A DNA stretch of 64,000 bases from Oscillatoriaceae cyanobacterium Prado104 (GCA_025454405.1 JALOON010000001.1:62001-126000), one strand, 5' to 3'; positions 26,590 through 35,795 are shown, counted from the stretch's first letter. Notes: generated by a model from the letters alone, not told the origin. Numbers and translations are program-made.

Positions 26590-28272
26590 TCAAATTGGAG
26601 CCGATGCAATCAGTTTTTTCTCTTTATGACTTTGGCGAAGTTGCAATTCCTCCGGATCGACATCCAGATGTTTTTCTTCCTGCACTTGTTTGTCAATTTT
26701 TGGCAATTTTAAAATCGCTCCAGCCAAAACCCAATAATACACAGATACCGGATCTACATCCAGCGGATAGTATTGAGGGTTGATCGTAATAAACCCAACA
26801 AACACCCAAAAACTAGCTCCGTAACTCCGCAAATTTTTATCTTTCACAGAACGGTAAGCTTTAAAAGTCAGAAAAGCTAAATGCAAAACCATCACCTGAA
26901 AAGCGATCGTACCCGGATAACCTAGTTCGTACAACAACTTAGGTTGAAAAGTCTCGATTAACTGGGGAGAACCAAAGATCCGCGTTGAATTAGTGGCGCG
27001 TCCCACACCTCTACCCAACGGCCTATTTACAATAAAATCGTGGCTTTGTTGGAATTGATTGAACAAAAATTGTTGGGGAGGTGCTGCATTCCAGCGGCTG
27101 ATAAAACTCTCCCAACGCTGTTCAAAAACTCCCGGATTAATTGCGGTGGCGACAAACAGCAAAATAGCGAGTCCCGCACCGATCGGAATAAATCGCTTAA
27201 AATTGACTACTTGACCGGTGAGAATTAGCAACAAAACTGTAGCAACGGGAACCACGATTAAAGCCGCTCTTTGACCGGAAATAACTGCATTGGCAAATAC
27301 TAATGCCATGCCAAATAAACCGAGCGTCCGCCACCAAAAAGAAGGGTCGCAAAAAGCAGAGGCAAAGGTCAAAAAAGCATTAGAAATTAAAAACCAAGCC
27401 CACTGCCAAGGCGCTACAAAAGTTCCGGGCAATCGGGTAAACCCGACTTCTGGACTGAATACCAAAGAGCCACCAACAAAGCATCTAGCTTCCAGCGTTG
27501 CTTTAAATAAATCCTCTCCTACCATCCCCCGCGTGCCCGCACACTTCCCGCTTTGCAACAGCAGGTATTGAATCACGCCCAAACTGCAGCAAATAATAGC
27601 TAGAACTAGGTGCAGTCGAGTGAAAAATACCAAGTCCTTTTTAGTGCGCAGCAGATAATAAGTGCAGGCAATTAGAGGTATGTAACCTATCAATACTTTT
27701 AACCCGAGAAGTCCTTGGAGAATAGGTTTGTCACCTGGAATAAGTTTGTCACCTGGAAGAGGATTGAATTGCATACCTCCATTGACGAAAATAAAAGTCA
27801 TGAGCGCCATCATCAACAGGATGCTGAAGGTGGGAATCCATTGTTTGGGAATGAAAATGGGCAACTGTTTGTTTTTGCAGCTTTGAATTAGGGCAATTAG
27901 AGCTGGAAAGTAGAAAGCATCTTTCGCTACTTGAAAGGCTGCTGCGCCGCGGCCGATCGTATAAGTAACCGTACCGCTAAATGGCAAGTAAATTAGAAAT
28001 GCCCACAAAGCTTGACGGGGATATTTGTAGCAGAGCAATAAGATAGCAACAGCACCGCCTCCCGCGATCGCAAACATAGGTTTGACGGTGAAAAATAGAC
28101 CGCAGGCAACAGCAATGCTGGCAGTTATGCAAATAGCGATCGCCTGTACGAACTCATTGATTCTTTCTGCAATCTTGCGCTTTTGTAGTGTCGCTTCTTT
28201 CTTGTTGGCTGTCTTTTTTTCCTTTTGCTTGCGTTTGTTGGTTGTCTTGGATTTGCGCTTGGTTTTTACCAT
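26590..28272 (-). CDS. O-antigen ligase/polymerase-like membrane protein
   Basis: The 560-residue protein starts with a very basic, Lys-rich 35-residue tail and then has about ten to twelve hydrophobic helices. Near residues 380-430 it carries a large extracytoplasmic loop and the segment SQQSHDFIVNRPLGRGVGRA, the kind of loop seen in Wzy/WaaL proteins. It most likely joins or polymerises lipid-linked oligosaccharides in exopolysaccharide production. It could correspond to the hormogonium polysaccharide protein HpsL, but I cannot confirm that. No other polysaccharide genes are next to it. The C-terminal 35 residues are polar. Confidence 0.72.
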   Translation of the reverse strand: MVKTKRKSKTTNKRKQKEKKTANKKEATLQKRKIAERINEFVQAIAICITASIAVACGLFFTVKPMFAIAGGGAVAILLLCYKYPRQALWAFLIYLPFSGTVTYTIGRGAAAFQVAKDAFYFPALIALIQSCKNKQLPIFIPKQWIPTFSILLMMALMTFIFVNGGMQFNPLPGDKLIPGDKPILQGLLGLKVLIGYIPLIACTYYLLRTKKDLVFFTRLHLVLAIICCSLGVIQYLLLQSGKCAGTRGMVGEDLFKATLEARCFVGGSLVFSPEVGFTRLPGTFVAPWQWAWFLISNAFLTFASAFCDPSFWWRTLGLFGMALVFANAVISGQRAALIVVPVATVLLLILTGQVVNFKRFIPIGAGLAILLFVATAINPGVFEQRWESFISRWNAAPPQQFLFNQFQQSHDFIVNRPLGRGVGRATNSTRIFGSPQLIETFQPKLLYELGYPGTIAFQVMVLHLAFLTFKAYRSVKDKNLRSYGASFWVFVGFITINPQYYPLDVDPVSVYYWVLAGAILKLPKIDKQVQEEKHLDVDPEELQLRQSHKEKKLIASAPI

Positions 28273-28486
28273 AATTTGTTCGAGGCATTCGATAGCAGGC
28301 GCGATCGAGAGAAAACTGTTTTGAGAACTCTAGTTAATGATGGTTAAAGTCGGTCTAGCGAAAAATATCGACCGACAATTAAAATGTGACATCCGGAGAA
28401 CTTGCACTGGCAATCTGGTAAAATTTAACTCGAGGAGCTATAATAAACCAACCTCGAATCAGTGGCTTAAAATCGCATTCACGATC

Positions 28487-29176
28487 ATGAAATTAGCAAA
28501 GTTTGTATCGATCGCCAGCATCGCTGCGCTAGCAGCAAGCGTTAGTATATTCTCGACAGGTAGCAGAGCACAGGGAGCAGAAAAAATTGTCCTCACTTTT
28601 GGTCCCCTCCGTCAAGCCGTCAATATTGAAGACTTAGAAAACTTCTCTAAAAATGGCGACACTACGCCCACTTTAAAACAAATTATCCGATTTTCCAAAC
28701 AAGATCCGCAACTGCTGCGGGGTTTGATCGGTTTAGAAATCGGCTTGAAGCCTGCTAATTTGGCCAGAGTAGTTTACAGCACTCCGGGAGAAAAACTTAC
28801 CGACGAAATCGGTCAAGCAATTCGCACCCAGCGCCGCACGGAAAACGGTAAAGCCCTCAGGGCTGCGGTAATTCTGGCAGCAGGCGATGATGGCAAGGTG
28901 TCGCTGCTAGAAATCTTGAGAAAATATCCCCTACCGGAGGTTTATGTAGATGTTGCCAGCATCGGGGCGACGGTGGCGAAGGTTCAGAGTTTGGCAGGCA
29001 GCTTGCAAACGATGCTGCAAGATGCGACGCGATCGAATTCTACAACTGAAACAACTCGCACCGAAACTACGATCGAACGCCGCACCACCCCGCAGCCGGT
29101 GACGCCTCCTCCGTCGCGCGTGATGCCCGTTCCCTCAAGGACTCCAGCCCCGCAACCAGTGAGAGGGCTGTATTAG
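28487..29176 (+). CDS. DUF1400 domain secreted protein
   Basis: The 229-residue protein has a signal peptide (about 1-28) and then the DUF1400 region (EKIVLTFGPLRQAVNIEDLE onward, to about 150). It ends in a Thr/Pro-rich low-complexity tail (about 180-229). In cyanobacteria DUF1400 is usually found in front of an alpha/beta hydrolase domain; here the hydrolase is absent and replaced by the tail. The start at 28487 was preferred to one 50 codons upstream because it begins the signal peptide. The function is unknown, probably outside the plasma membrane. Confidence 0.82.
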   Translation: MKLAKFVSIASIAALAASVSIFSTGSRAQGAEKIVLTFGPLRQAVNIEDLENFSKNGDTTPTLKQIIRFSKQDPQLLRGLIGLEIGLKPANLARVVYSTPGEKLTDEIGQAIRTQRRTENGKALRAAVILAAGDDGKVSLLEILRKYPLPEVYVDVASIGATVAKVQSLAGSLQTMLQDATRSNSTTETTRTETTIERRTTPQPVTPPPSRVMPVPSRTPAPQPVRGLY

Positions 29177-29369
29177 ATTTTAGATTGGGGATTTGAGATT
29201 TTTTGCGATTGTCGATCGCACTTAATATCTAATACCAATTTCATAAAGTAGCGCTACATCTCTACCACCCAACGCCCCCGAACTTCGGGGGGGGGTTAAA
29301 ACTGAATCTCTAGCAAATATTTATGAAATTGGGATCGGGCGGGGTGGGGGCGGGCTGAAAATCCAATAA

Positions 29370-29409
29370 ATATTGAAAAACGCAGACGATTTGCGATCGT
29401 CTGCGTTAC
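29370..29409 (-). terminator. Probable ftsH terminator
   Basis: ACGCAGACGAT and ATCGTCTGCGT make a perfect 11-bp stem with a 5-base loop. Read on the minus strand it is followed by TTTTTCAATATT, fitting an intrinsic terminator about 60 bp after the ftsH stop codon. Confidence 0.7.
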
Positions 29410-29465
29410 TCCGCATACATTTAAAGAAGGCGAAGTGCCTAGATATGCGGTTAAATTAACCTCTT

Positions 29466-31340
29466 TTAAACCGCAGCATGAACCTTACCATTCGCCTTCA
29501 CTCTGGCGAGAAAATCGTGCAATTCCTCACCTTCAATTACCTCAGTTTCCAACAGCTTCTGCGTAATTGTTTCCAACAACTCTCTATTTTCCTTGAGAAT
29601 ATCTAAGGCTTGTTGGTGTGCGGTTTCGACAATATCTTTGACTTCCTTGTCTATAGCTTCCGCAGTTTGGGCGCTGACGGCGCGGCGGGCATTTCCCATA
29701 CCGTCGTTCAAAAACATCGCTTGCTGGCCTTTATCGTAAGCCAGAGGTCCCAAAACTTTGCTCATGCCGTAACTTGTGACCATTCTCTCTGCTAAATCTG
29801 TCGCCCTTTGCAAGTCGTTGGAAGCGCCGGTTGTGATGCTGCCAAATACAACTTCTTCAGCCGATCGCCCTCCTAACAGTGTAGCAATTTGTCCGCGCAA
29901 TTCCGCTTCATCTAACAAGAAACGGTCTTCAGTCGGCAACTGCAAAGTGTAACCCAAAGCAGCCATACCGCGCGGGACGATCGAGATTTTGGCAACTTCG
30001 CCACCGCCTGTCATCATCGCACCAACCATCGCGTGTCCGACTTCGTGGTAAGCAACAATCTTTTTCTCTTTTTCATTGAGCACGCGGCTTTTCTTTTCCA
30101 AACCTGCTACAATGCGTTCGATCGCCTCTGCAAAATCAGCTTGGGCGACAGCTTGACGCTTGTTTCTGGCCGCTAACAAAGCAGCTTCATTCACCAAATT
30201 TGCCAAATCTGCCCCTGCAAAACCGGGAGTTCGAGTAGCAATTGCTTTGAGATCGATATCCGGGCCTAACTTCACTTTTTGAGCGTGAATGTTCAGTATA
30301 GCTTCCCTACCGGATAAGTCAGGGCGATCGACTAAAACTTGGCGATCGAAACGGCCCGGGCGCAACAATGCAGCATCCAAACTTTCCGGGCGGTTAGTAG
30401 CAGCGAGGACAATTACCGTAGTATTTCCTGCGGCAAAACCGTCCATTTCAGTTAATAGTTGATTGAGCGTTTGTTCCCGTTCGTCATTCCCGCCGTAAAA
30501 ACCGCCGCTGCTGCGAGATTTGCCGATCGCATCCAATTCATCAATGAAAATAATACAAGGGGCTTGTTTCTTAGCCTGCTCGAATAAATCTCTAACTCTC
30601 GCGGAACCGACGCCGACAAACAGTTCGACAAATTCCGAACCGGAGATGCTAAAAAACGGCACTCCCGCTTCACCTGCTACGGCTTTTGCTAACAGGGTTT
30701 TGCCAGTTCCTGGAGGTCCGACTAACAGCACGCCCTTGGGAATTCTGGCACCAATTGCCGTAAATCTATCGGGACTTTTCAGAAAATCAACAACTTCAAC
30801 TAATTCAGTTTTAGCTTCTTCAACACCAGCTACATCTCTAAATGTAATCTTGGCCGATTCACCTTCAACATAGACCTTAGCCTTGCTTTTTCCGATCGAC
30901 AGCGCGCCCTGAGGTCCACCACCGCCGCGATTGATGAAAAATTGCCAAATCGCCACAAAAATTAGCGGCGGTACTACCCAGCCCAAAATACTGGTAAACC
31001 AGCCATTTTTCGGGGGGGGAGTTGCAGCAAATTCAACGCCTTTTTCTTCTAAAAGTTTGGGCAGTTCCAAGTCAAAAATCGGCGTAGTTGATAGCACTTG
31101 ACCGGGTTTATCTGCTTCACCTTTGAGTTGGTAGCGGATTTGATTTTGACCCACGGAAACTCGCGCTACTTCTTGTTCTTGTACTTGATGGACGAACAAG
31201 CTGTAAGGTACTTGCGGAATTTGGGGACCGAACAAACTAGGCAAAAAGATGTTTGCCAGCAGAAACAAACTTGAAAGCAATAACAATATATTGCCTATCT
31301 GTCGAAAACGGGGTGGTTGCGGTTGGTCTTTAATTGACAT
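29466..31340 (-). CDS. ftsH: ATP-dependent zinc metalloprotease FtsH
   Basis: This 624-residue membrane protease degrades damaged or surplus membrane proteins; in cyanobacteria, family members take part in photosystem II repair. It has a first helix at about 15-36, a lumenal/periplasmic domain, a second helix at about 117-136 and the AAA module with Walker A GPPGTGKT at 208-215 and IIFIDELDAIG at 263-273. The zinc site HEVGH is at 432-436. The length is normal. Cyanobacteria have several paralogues, and which of them this is cannot be decided here. It is a single-gene unit with a strong terminator-like hairpin after the stop. Confidence 0.97.
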   Translation of the reverse strand: MSIKDQPQPPRFRQIGNILLLLSSLFLLANIFLPSLFGPQIPQVPYSLFVHQVQEQEVARVSVGQNQIRYQLKGEADKPGQVLSTTPIFDLELPKLLEEKGVEFAATPPPKNGWFTSILGWVVPPLIFVAIWQFFINRGGGGPQGALSIGKSKAKVYVEGESAKITFRDVAGVEEAKTELVEVVDFLKSPDRFTAIGARIPKGVLLVGPPGTGKTLLAKAVAGEAGVPFFSISGSEFVELFVGVGSARVRDLFEQAKKQAPCIIFIDELDAIGKSRSSGGFYGGNDEREQTLNQLLTEMDGFAAGNTTVIVLAATNRPESLDAALLRPGRFDRQVLVDRPDLSGREAILNIHAQKVKLGPDIDLKAIATRTPGFAGADLANLVNEAALLAARNKRQAVAQADFAEAIERIVAGLEKKSRVLNEKEKKIVAYHEVGHAMVGAMMTGGGEVAKISIVPRGMAALGYTLQLPTEDRFLLDEAELRGQIATLLGGRSAEEVVFGSITTGASNDLQRATDLAERMVTSYGMSKVLGPLAYDKGQQAMFLNDGMGNARRAVSAQTAEAIDKEVKDIVETAHQQALDILKENRELLETITQKLLETEVIEGEELHDFLARVKANGKVHAAV

Positions 31341-31529
31341 TGAAATCTATCATCCTTTGAATTAGATCGCTTTTATTTCTTTATTTTGTCATTAAATCCG
31401 CAAATTTTGTCAGTCGGTTTTCCTCACTTGCTTAGATCGGTTAACCGATTTAAGATTTGAGATTTGAGATTTGAGATTGAGATTTTAGATAATTTATCGA
31501 GATTGCGATCGGGATTTATCGATCGTTCC

Positions 31530-31704
31530 TGCAGTCGGACAGGGGTTGCAACCCTCCGCTTCGCTGCGCCCCCGTCTCATAGAAGACAGTCCTCTCAAAG
31601 AGGACTCAAATAAATCATAGTTACTATTGCAATTAACAGTCGGTTTTTAACCGACTTTTGCTATGAGGCAGGGGTTTAAACCCCTGCCGGACTGCCGGAC
31701 TGCG
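31530..31704. repeat. Compound palindromic element, CTATGAG-CAGGG family
   Basis: The element starts GCAGTCGGACAGGGGTTGCA and ends with the complementary layout GGGGTTTAAACCCC-TGCCGGACTGC. Two inner stems are AGTCCTCT/AGAGGACT and AGTCGGTTTTTAACCGACT. A shorter sister copy at 35619-35692 shares the AGGACT-TTCGCTATGAG-CAGGG core, and a related stem is at 46612-46636. Confidence 0.7.
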
Positions 31705-31727
31705 GGTTTAATCTCATTGTTCGTCTC

Positions 31728-31757
31728 AACTATCAACTATCAACTATCAACTCTCAA
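31728..31757. repeat. CAACTAT heptamer array
   Basis: Four tandem copies of CAACTAT, changing to CAACTCT, end at the stop codon region of the TspO-like gene. Confidence 0.75.
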
Positions 31758-31761
31758 CTCT

Positions 31762-32238
31762 CTAAGCTGATTCTGGATTCAAATTAATCATTTCCCAAGT
31801 GGTATAAGTGCCGATCGCGCCCCAAATTGCGTAAGGCAAAAGCAACAAAGCAGCAGCTTGAGAAACTGGCAACACTGCCAGCAGCAACACGATGCCTAAA
31901 ATCTCGCCAATTCCTCCTAAAATCGTCCCGGTTTTGAGACTTTTCGCCCTGAGAGTGGCGGGAATGTAAGCGACAGTTAAAATTTCTAAAAGCAAGTAAG
32001 AAGCCATCAGCAGCCAAGTTTTAAAACTGCCGGGGTCGCGTTCCCATACCATTATAGCACTGACCGCCCCGCAAGTAAAAATAACCGTCCAAATTAGCGG
32101 GATTGCAGGCTCGAAAAACAGCCAATCCGGTCTTTTCAGCTTGACTGCCCAGTTTAAATCGCGGAGTTTAAAAAACAAAGTGCCGAAAGCAACCGCAAAA
32201 GTTACGCCACCAATTATTATCCAACAAGATGGAATCAT
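31762..32238 (-). CDS. TspO/MBR family protein
   Basis: The 158-residue protein has five hydrophobic helices and the aromatic residue pattern of tryptophan-rich sensory proteins: NWAVKLKRPDWLFFEPAIPLIWT after helix one and PYAIWGAIGTYTTWEMI near the end. TspO proteins bind tetrapyrroles and influence stress responses. The start at ATG 32238 has an AGG about nine bases upstream; an in-frame TTG at 32277 would add 13 polar residues. Family confidence is moderate to good because cyanobacterial TspO-like proteins are divergent. Confidence 0.75.
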   Translation of the reverse strand: MIPSCWIIIGGVTFAVAFGTLFFKLRDLNWAVKLKRPDWLFFEPAIPLIWTVIFTCGAVSAIMVWERDPGSFKTWLLMASYLLLEILTVAYIPATLRAKSLKTGTILGGIGEILGIVLLLAVLPVSQAAALLLLPYAIWGAIGTYTTWEMINLNPESA

Positions 32239-32289
32239 TGTTTTAAACCTGGAAATTGTTCGATCGAACGACCGCAATAAATAAGGTTC

Positions 32290-32338
32290 GTAGTGCGGAC
32301 TTCAGTCCGCAGATTTTGCGAACTGAAGTCCGCACTAC
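32290..32338. repeat. Inverted repeat, GTAGTG-GGACT family
   Basis: The arms GTAGTGCGGACTTCAGT and the complement ending AAGTCCGCACTAC enclose about 10 bases. It lies upstream of the TspO-like gene. It is the same family as the elements at 4964, 60692 and 62841. Confidence 0.85.
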
Positions 32339-32455
32339 AAACACTTTCGATGCAGGGAATTGACCGTATTCGATCTAATTCGATCGTGCCAACTCAAACC
32401 CAAATTCAGATCCGCCTTTAGCATGAATCTTTGTTAAGGGCGATCGTAATCAAGC

Positions 32456-32701
32456 ATCCTTCCTCCTTCTTCCCCCTTCCCTCTTCCTTCTTCCTCCTTC
32501 CTTCTTCCCCCTTCCTTCTTCCCCCTTCCCTCTTCCTTCTTCCTCCTTCCTTCTTCCTCCTTCCCCCTTCCCTCTTCCTCCTTCCTTCTTCCTCCTTCCC
32601 CCTTCCCTCTTCCTTCTTCCCTCTTCCCTCTTCCTCCTTCCCTCTTCCCTCTTCCCTCTTCCCTCTTCCCTCTTCCTTCTTCCTTCTTCCTTCTTCCTTC
32701 T
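32456..32701. repeat. CTTCCNN heptamer array, about 245 bp
   Basis: About 34 tandem 7-bp units follow the pattern CTTCC followed by two variable pyrimidines (TT, CC, CT or TC). The strand is entirely pyrimidine over more than 230 bases, and the array ends nine bases before the M48 protease stop codon. The open frame across it encodes a heptapeptide repeat LPSSFFL, an artefact of the array. It could adopt unusual DNA structure. Confidence 0.9.
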
Positions 32702-32709
32702 ATTTATCG

Positions 32710-33555
32710 CTAGCGAGCCCGTACATTTCTAGCAAACTCATCGCCTCCCGAAACCAAATTAGCAGGAATACCGTTAGGAAAATTTTGCGCGATTAAAGCT
32801 TGCAATTTTTCCACGCGATTTTCAGGATTTGGATGAGAACTTAAAAACTCCGGTGGCGATCCGCCTTGCCTCGCAGAGTTGAGAATTTGCATCACTTCAA
32901 CAATACCTTGAGGATTGTAACCCGCTTCCGTCATAAACTGAAAACCGAGTCGATCGCTCTCGAGTTCGTCGGATCTACCGTAGCGCAAACTAACCATTTG
33001 GTTGACAGCTTGGGCAATTAATAATGCTTCTTGTCCGCCCCCGCGATTGTCGCTAGTAGCTACTCCCACCGCTGTTACCAAAGCCCTACCAAACTGCTGT
33101 TTTGCCAAGTGTTCCGCACCGTGGCGCGCCACAACGTGACCGGCTTCATGTCCCAATACAGCAGCCAATTGCGCCTCGGAATTCAGCCGCCCCAACAGCC
33201 CTGCAGTAATAAAAATTTGTCCCCCCGGCAAAGCAAAAGCATTAATAGTTTTGGGATCGCGCAGCAAGTGGAATTCAAAGGGATAAGGCGCTTGTGCGGC
33301 TGTTGAATTCCTGACAACTCGTTCGCCAACTCGATCGACATATTGCTGAATGTTTTGGCTGGGATAAAGCCCCCCGTATTTCCCTGCCATTTGCTGTCGC
33401 GCTTGCAATCCTAAAGATATTTCTTGTCGGGGATTAAGTTGCACTCGCTGTCTTTCACCCGTTACAGGATTTTGTACGTCGCTTGTATAATAAGTAATTG
33501 CACCAAAAAACGCCATTAACAGCCCGATCGCCATCCGGAATAAAAATTTGTTCAC
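32710..33555 (-). CDS. M48 family metalloprotease
   Basis: The 281-residue zinc protease has an N-terminal membrane anchor (about 6-24), the zinc motif HEAGH (in LGHEAGHVVARH, near residue 136-140) and the third ligand in ELESDRLG near residue 200. The fold resembles the periplasmic chaperone-protease BepA group without its TPR part. It probably acts in quality control of envelope proteins. It starts with GTG at 33555, preceded by an AGG; the ATG eight codons later is an alternative. A long CTTCCNN array begins right after its stop codon. Confidence 0.92.
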   Translation of the reverse strand: MNKFLFRMAIGLLMAFFGAITYYTSDVQNPVTGERQRVQLNPRQEISLGLQARQQMAGKYGGLYPSQNIQQYVDRVGERVVRNSTAAQAPYPFEFHLLRDPKTINAFALPGGQIFITAGLLGRLNSEAQLAAVLGHEAGHVVARHGAEHLAKQQFGRALVTAVGVATSDNRGGGQEALLIAQAVNQMVSLRYGRSDELESDRLGFQFMTEAGYNPQGIVEVMQILNSARQGGSPPEFLSSHPNPENRVEKLQALIAQNFPNGIPANLVSGGDEFARNVRAR

Positions 33556-33854
33556 ACCTGTTTACCTGCTAAGTTTAGCGAAGATGATACTAAAAGTACA
33601 GTTATTTCTGCCTCTATCTGAAGTATCAAATATGGAATTTTGGGGGAATTTTTTCCAGGGCTGCGGAGAGGAGTTTTTTAACGAACCGCGAAGGCGCGAA
33701 GTACGCGAAGAAAGAGAAGAAGACAAGGTAATATTATATAGAACTATGTTTTTATACGGAGAAACCTTGTTTTTGCCAAAGCCTGACCTTTCTTAGAGAA
33801 CAACAGCTTTTAAATTCCCTCTTCCTTCTTTCCTCTTCCTTCTTCCTTCAAAAT
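33556..33854. other. 299-bp divergent spacer with cyanobacterial repeat
   Basis: This spacer lies between the M48 protease (minus) and a histidine kinase (plus). It contains AACCGCGAAGGCGCGAAG with a following GTACGCGAAG (about 33681-33710), a unit of a dispersed cyanobacterial repeat, and ends in a CTTCCTT array at 33817-33849. No gene is visible. Confidence 0.55.
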
Positions 33855-35360
33855 ATGTTTCAAGCTACTCGCCGCCGCCTTGCTATTTGGTATACTGCCG
33901 TTACGGCCGTACTGTTACTTTTATTTGCGACGGGTTTCTATTTATACGTGCGGAATACTTTAATCGATCGCATTGACGATACTCTCAATCACGTAGTAGA
34001 AATAGTAGAGCGCTCGCTCGTTATCGAACCAGTAAAAAATCCCAAAAATTTGTCTGTTGCCAGGTATGGAACTAAATTTCAAGTGAACGTTCCAGCGAGT
34101 TTTCGAGACAGCAGTAATGAAGTGGATGATGACCACATAGATTTAGAATGGTTCAGTCCTACGGGTGAATTGTTGTGGTCTACTTTTTCGGAACCGCTGA
34201 ACGTTCCGATTCATGCCAATCGCGCTGGGGAAACAGTTTGGGTCGATCGCAAGTTGCGCTTTGAGGGAGGCAATCGGGCAGCAGAATTAGAGGATTTAAC
34301 CGCAGAGACACAGAGGGCCCAGAGGGGAGAAGTTAGAGATTTGAATGGGGGTTTTGCAGGCGCGATCGAAGTAAGTACCAATCGCATTTCTACTAAACTG
34401 GTGAGCACTCGGACTATTCAAAATTATTCTTTGAGGCAAGTCACGCAGCGAGTGGAAATCGGCCGTCAAGTTTTGGGATATTTGCGAGTCAGCCATCCTT
34501 GGTTTGAGGTGACAAAACCGATCCGCCAGTTAATTTTAGATCTGATTTTAGGTGCGAGTTTAACTTTAATTTGCGTGGCAGCTATTGGCTGGTTGCTGTC
34601 GGGATTGGCGATGAAACCGATCCGGGAATCCTACGGGCGTCTCAAACAGTTTACCGCTGATGCTTCTCACGAATTAAGAAATCCGATCGCGACTATTCAA
34701 ACTAACGTGCAAGTTGCTTTGGCGGAACCCGATATCGAACCGCAGCAATACCAACAACTGCAAGTTATCGAACGCCTCACTCGCCGTTTGGGGCGTTTGG
34801 TGGAAGATTTGCTATTTTTAGCGAGGCAAGATAGCGGTATAGTTCAACAAGAATGGGTGGAAGTTCCCCTCGATGCTTTGTTGATGGAAGTAATCGAAGA
34901 ACAACTCGCGATCGCAACCAGCCAAAATCTTGCTTTATCCTTAGAAATTATCGATCCTCCCGACGGCGAGGAAAACTTTACGCTGTTGGGAGATTGGGAC
35001 CAATTAGCGCGATTGTTTACCAATCTAGTCAGCAATTCCGTACAGTATACACCAGCAGGAGGCAAAATCGCGATCGAACTAGAACTCGCCGTGAAAAACA
35101 AGAGAAACTCGCAATTATCAAACCATATTTTGCAAGTAAAAGTAATGGATACTGGCATCGGCATTTCCCCCGAAGCATTGCCGCACATATTCGATCGATT
35201 CTACCGCGCCGATCCCGCCCGCACCTACCGCAAAAGCGCCGGTTCCGGGTTAGGATTAGCCATAGCCAAAGCCATCGTCGAAAATCACAAAGGCCAAATC
35301 CGCATAGACAGCCAAGTCGATCGGGGAACCACAATTACCGTCACCCTACCAAATAGTTGA
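33855..35360 (+). CDS. Two-component sensor histidine kinase
   Basis: The 501-residue protein has helices at about 11-31 and 227-250 flanking an extracytoplasmic sensor region. A short linker leads to the HisKA domain with H272 in ADASHELRNPIAT, and then an ATPase domain with NLVSNSVQYT, DTGIGIS and GSGLGLAIAK. No response regulator is adjacent. In the sensor region, residues about 148-160 (LTAETQRAQRGE) are encoded by a dispersed GCAGAG-type repeat, so this segment looks like an insertion. A CTTCCTT array ends six bases before the ATG, leaving no Shine-Dalgarno site. The stimulus is unknown. Confidence 0.93.
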   Translation: MFQATRRRLAIWYTAVTAVLLLLFATGFYLYVRNTLIDRIDDTLNHVVEIVERSLVIEPVKNPKNLSVARYGTKFQVNVPASFRDSSNEVDDDHIDLEWFSPTGELLWSTFSEPLNVPIHANRAGETVWVDRKLRFEGGNRAAELEDLTAETQRAQRGEVRDLNGGFAGAIEVSTNRISTKLVSTRTIQNYSLRQVTQRVEIGRQVLGYLRVSHPWFEVTKPIRQLILDLILGASLTLICVAAIGWLLSGLAMKPIRESYGRLKQFTADASHELRNPIATIQTNVQVALAEPDIEPQQYQQLQVIERLTRRLGRLVEDLLFLARQDSGIVQQEWVEVPLDALLMEVIEEQLAIATSQNLALSLEIIDPPDGEENFTLLGDWDQLARLFTNLVSNSVQYTPAGGKIAIELELAVKNKRNSQLSNHILQVKVMDTGIGISPEALPHIFDRFYRADPARTYRKSAGSGLGLAIAKAIVENHKGQIRIDSQVDRGTTITVTLPNS

Positions 35361-35795
35361 TAGTTGACATGAAGGAAGAAGGAAGAAGGAAGAAGGAAAA
35401 AGGAAAGATTCTACCCAATCTCAAATCTCAAGTCTCAAATCACTTGACAGTTGACAGTTGATAGTCGAGGGATTGATAGTTGATAGAAAACGATGGTATG
35501 ATAATATTGGGTAAAATTTCTCTCATTATTTCTCTCTGCGCCCTCTGCGGTTAAATTCATCTTATTAAAACGCGCAAATCAGTGAATATCATAAAACAAG
35601 AATCTGCTGTAATTTCTTCAGTCCTCTTTGAGAGGACTTTCGCTATGAGACAGGGAATTAATTCCCTGTCGGACTGTGGGACAGCGCGTTAACTGAAAAA
35701 GCGAGTTAAGTCCCACAAAAAAAGCACGCGGTAATGCCGATTCCCTACAAATATCTGGTATAATTCATTATATCCTATTTTCAAAATCCTCTAAA
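35361..35795. other. 435-bp spacer with four repeat types
   Basis: In order it holds a GAAGGAA heptamer array (35372-35405), TCAAATC and CAGTTGA/TAGTTGA heptamers (35420-35480), a CTGCGCCCTCTGCGG unit (35526-35545) and a CTATGAG-CAGGG palindrome (35619-35692). No gene is seen. Confidence 0.6.
35619..35692. repeat. CTATGAG-CAGGG family palindrome, second copy
   Basis: AGTCCTCTTTGAGAGGACT forms one stem, followed by TTCGCTATGAGACAGGGAAT and its complement ATTCCCTGTC and GGACTGTGGGAC. The layout matches the right half of the element at 31530-31704. Confidence 0.7.

Larger units (their letters stand above)
31341..31761. other. 421-bp spacer rich in repeats
   Basis: This spacer contains a GATTTGA array (31452-31485), a long compound palindromic element (31530-31704) and a CAACTAT heptamer array (31728-31757). 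No gene is visible. Confidence 0.6.

Noticed and set aside
32431-32796. Open frame of 121 codons with heptapeptide repeats LPSSFFL
   Set aside because: It is produced by the CTTCCNN tandem array and partly overlaps the end of the M48 protease gene on the other strand; there is no protein signal outside the repeat.
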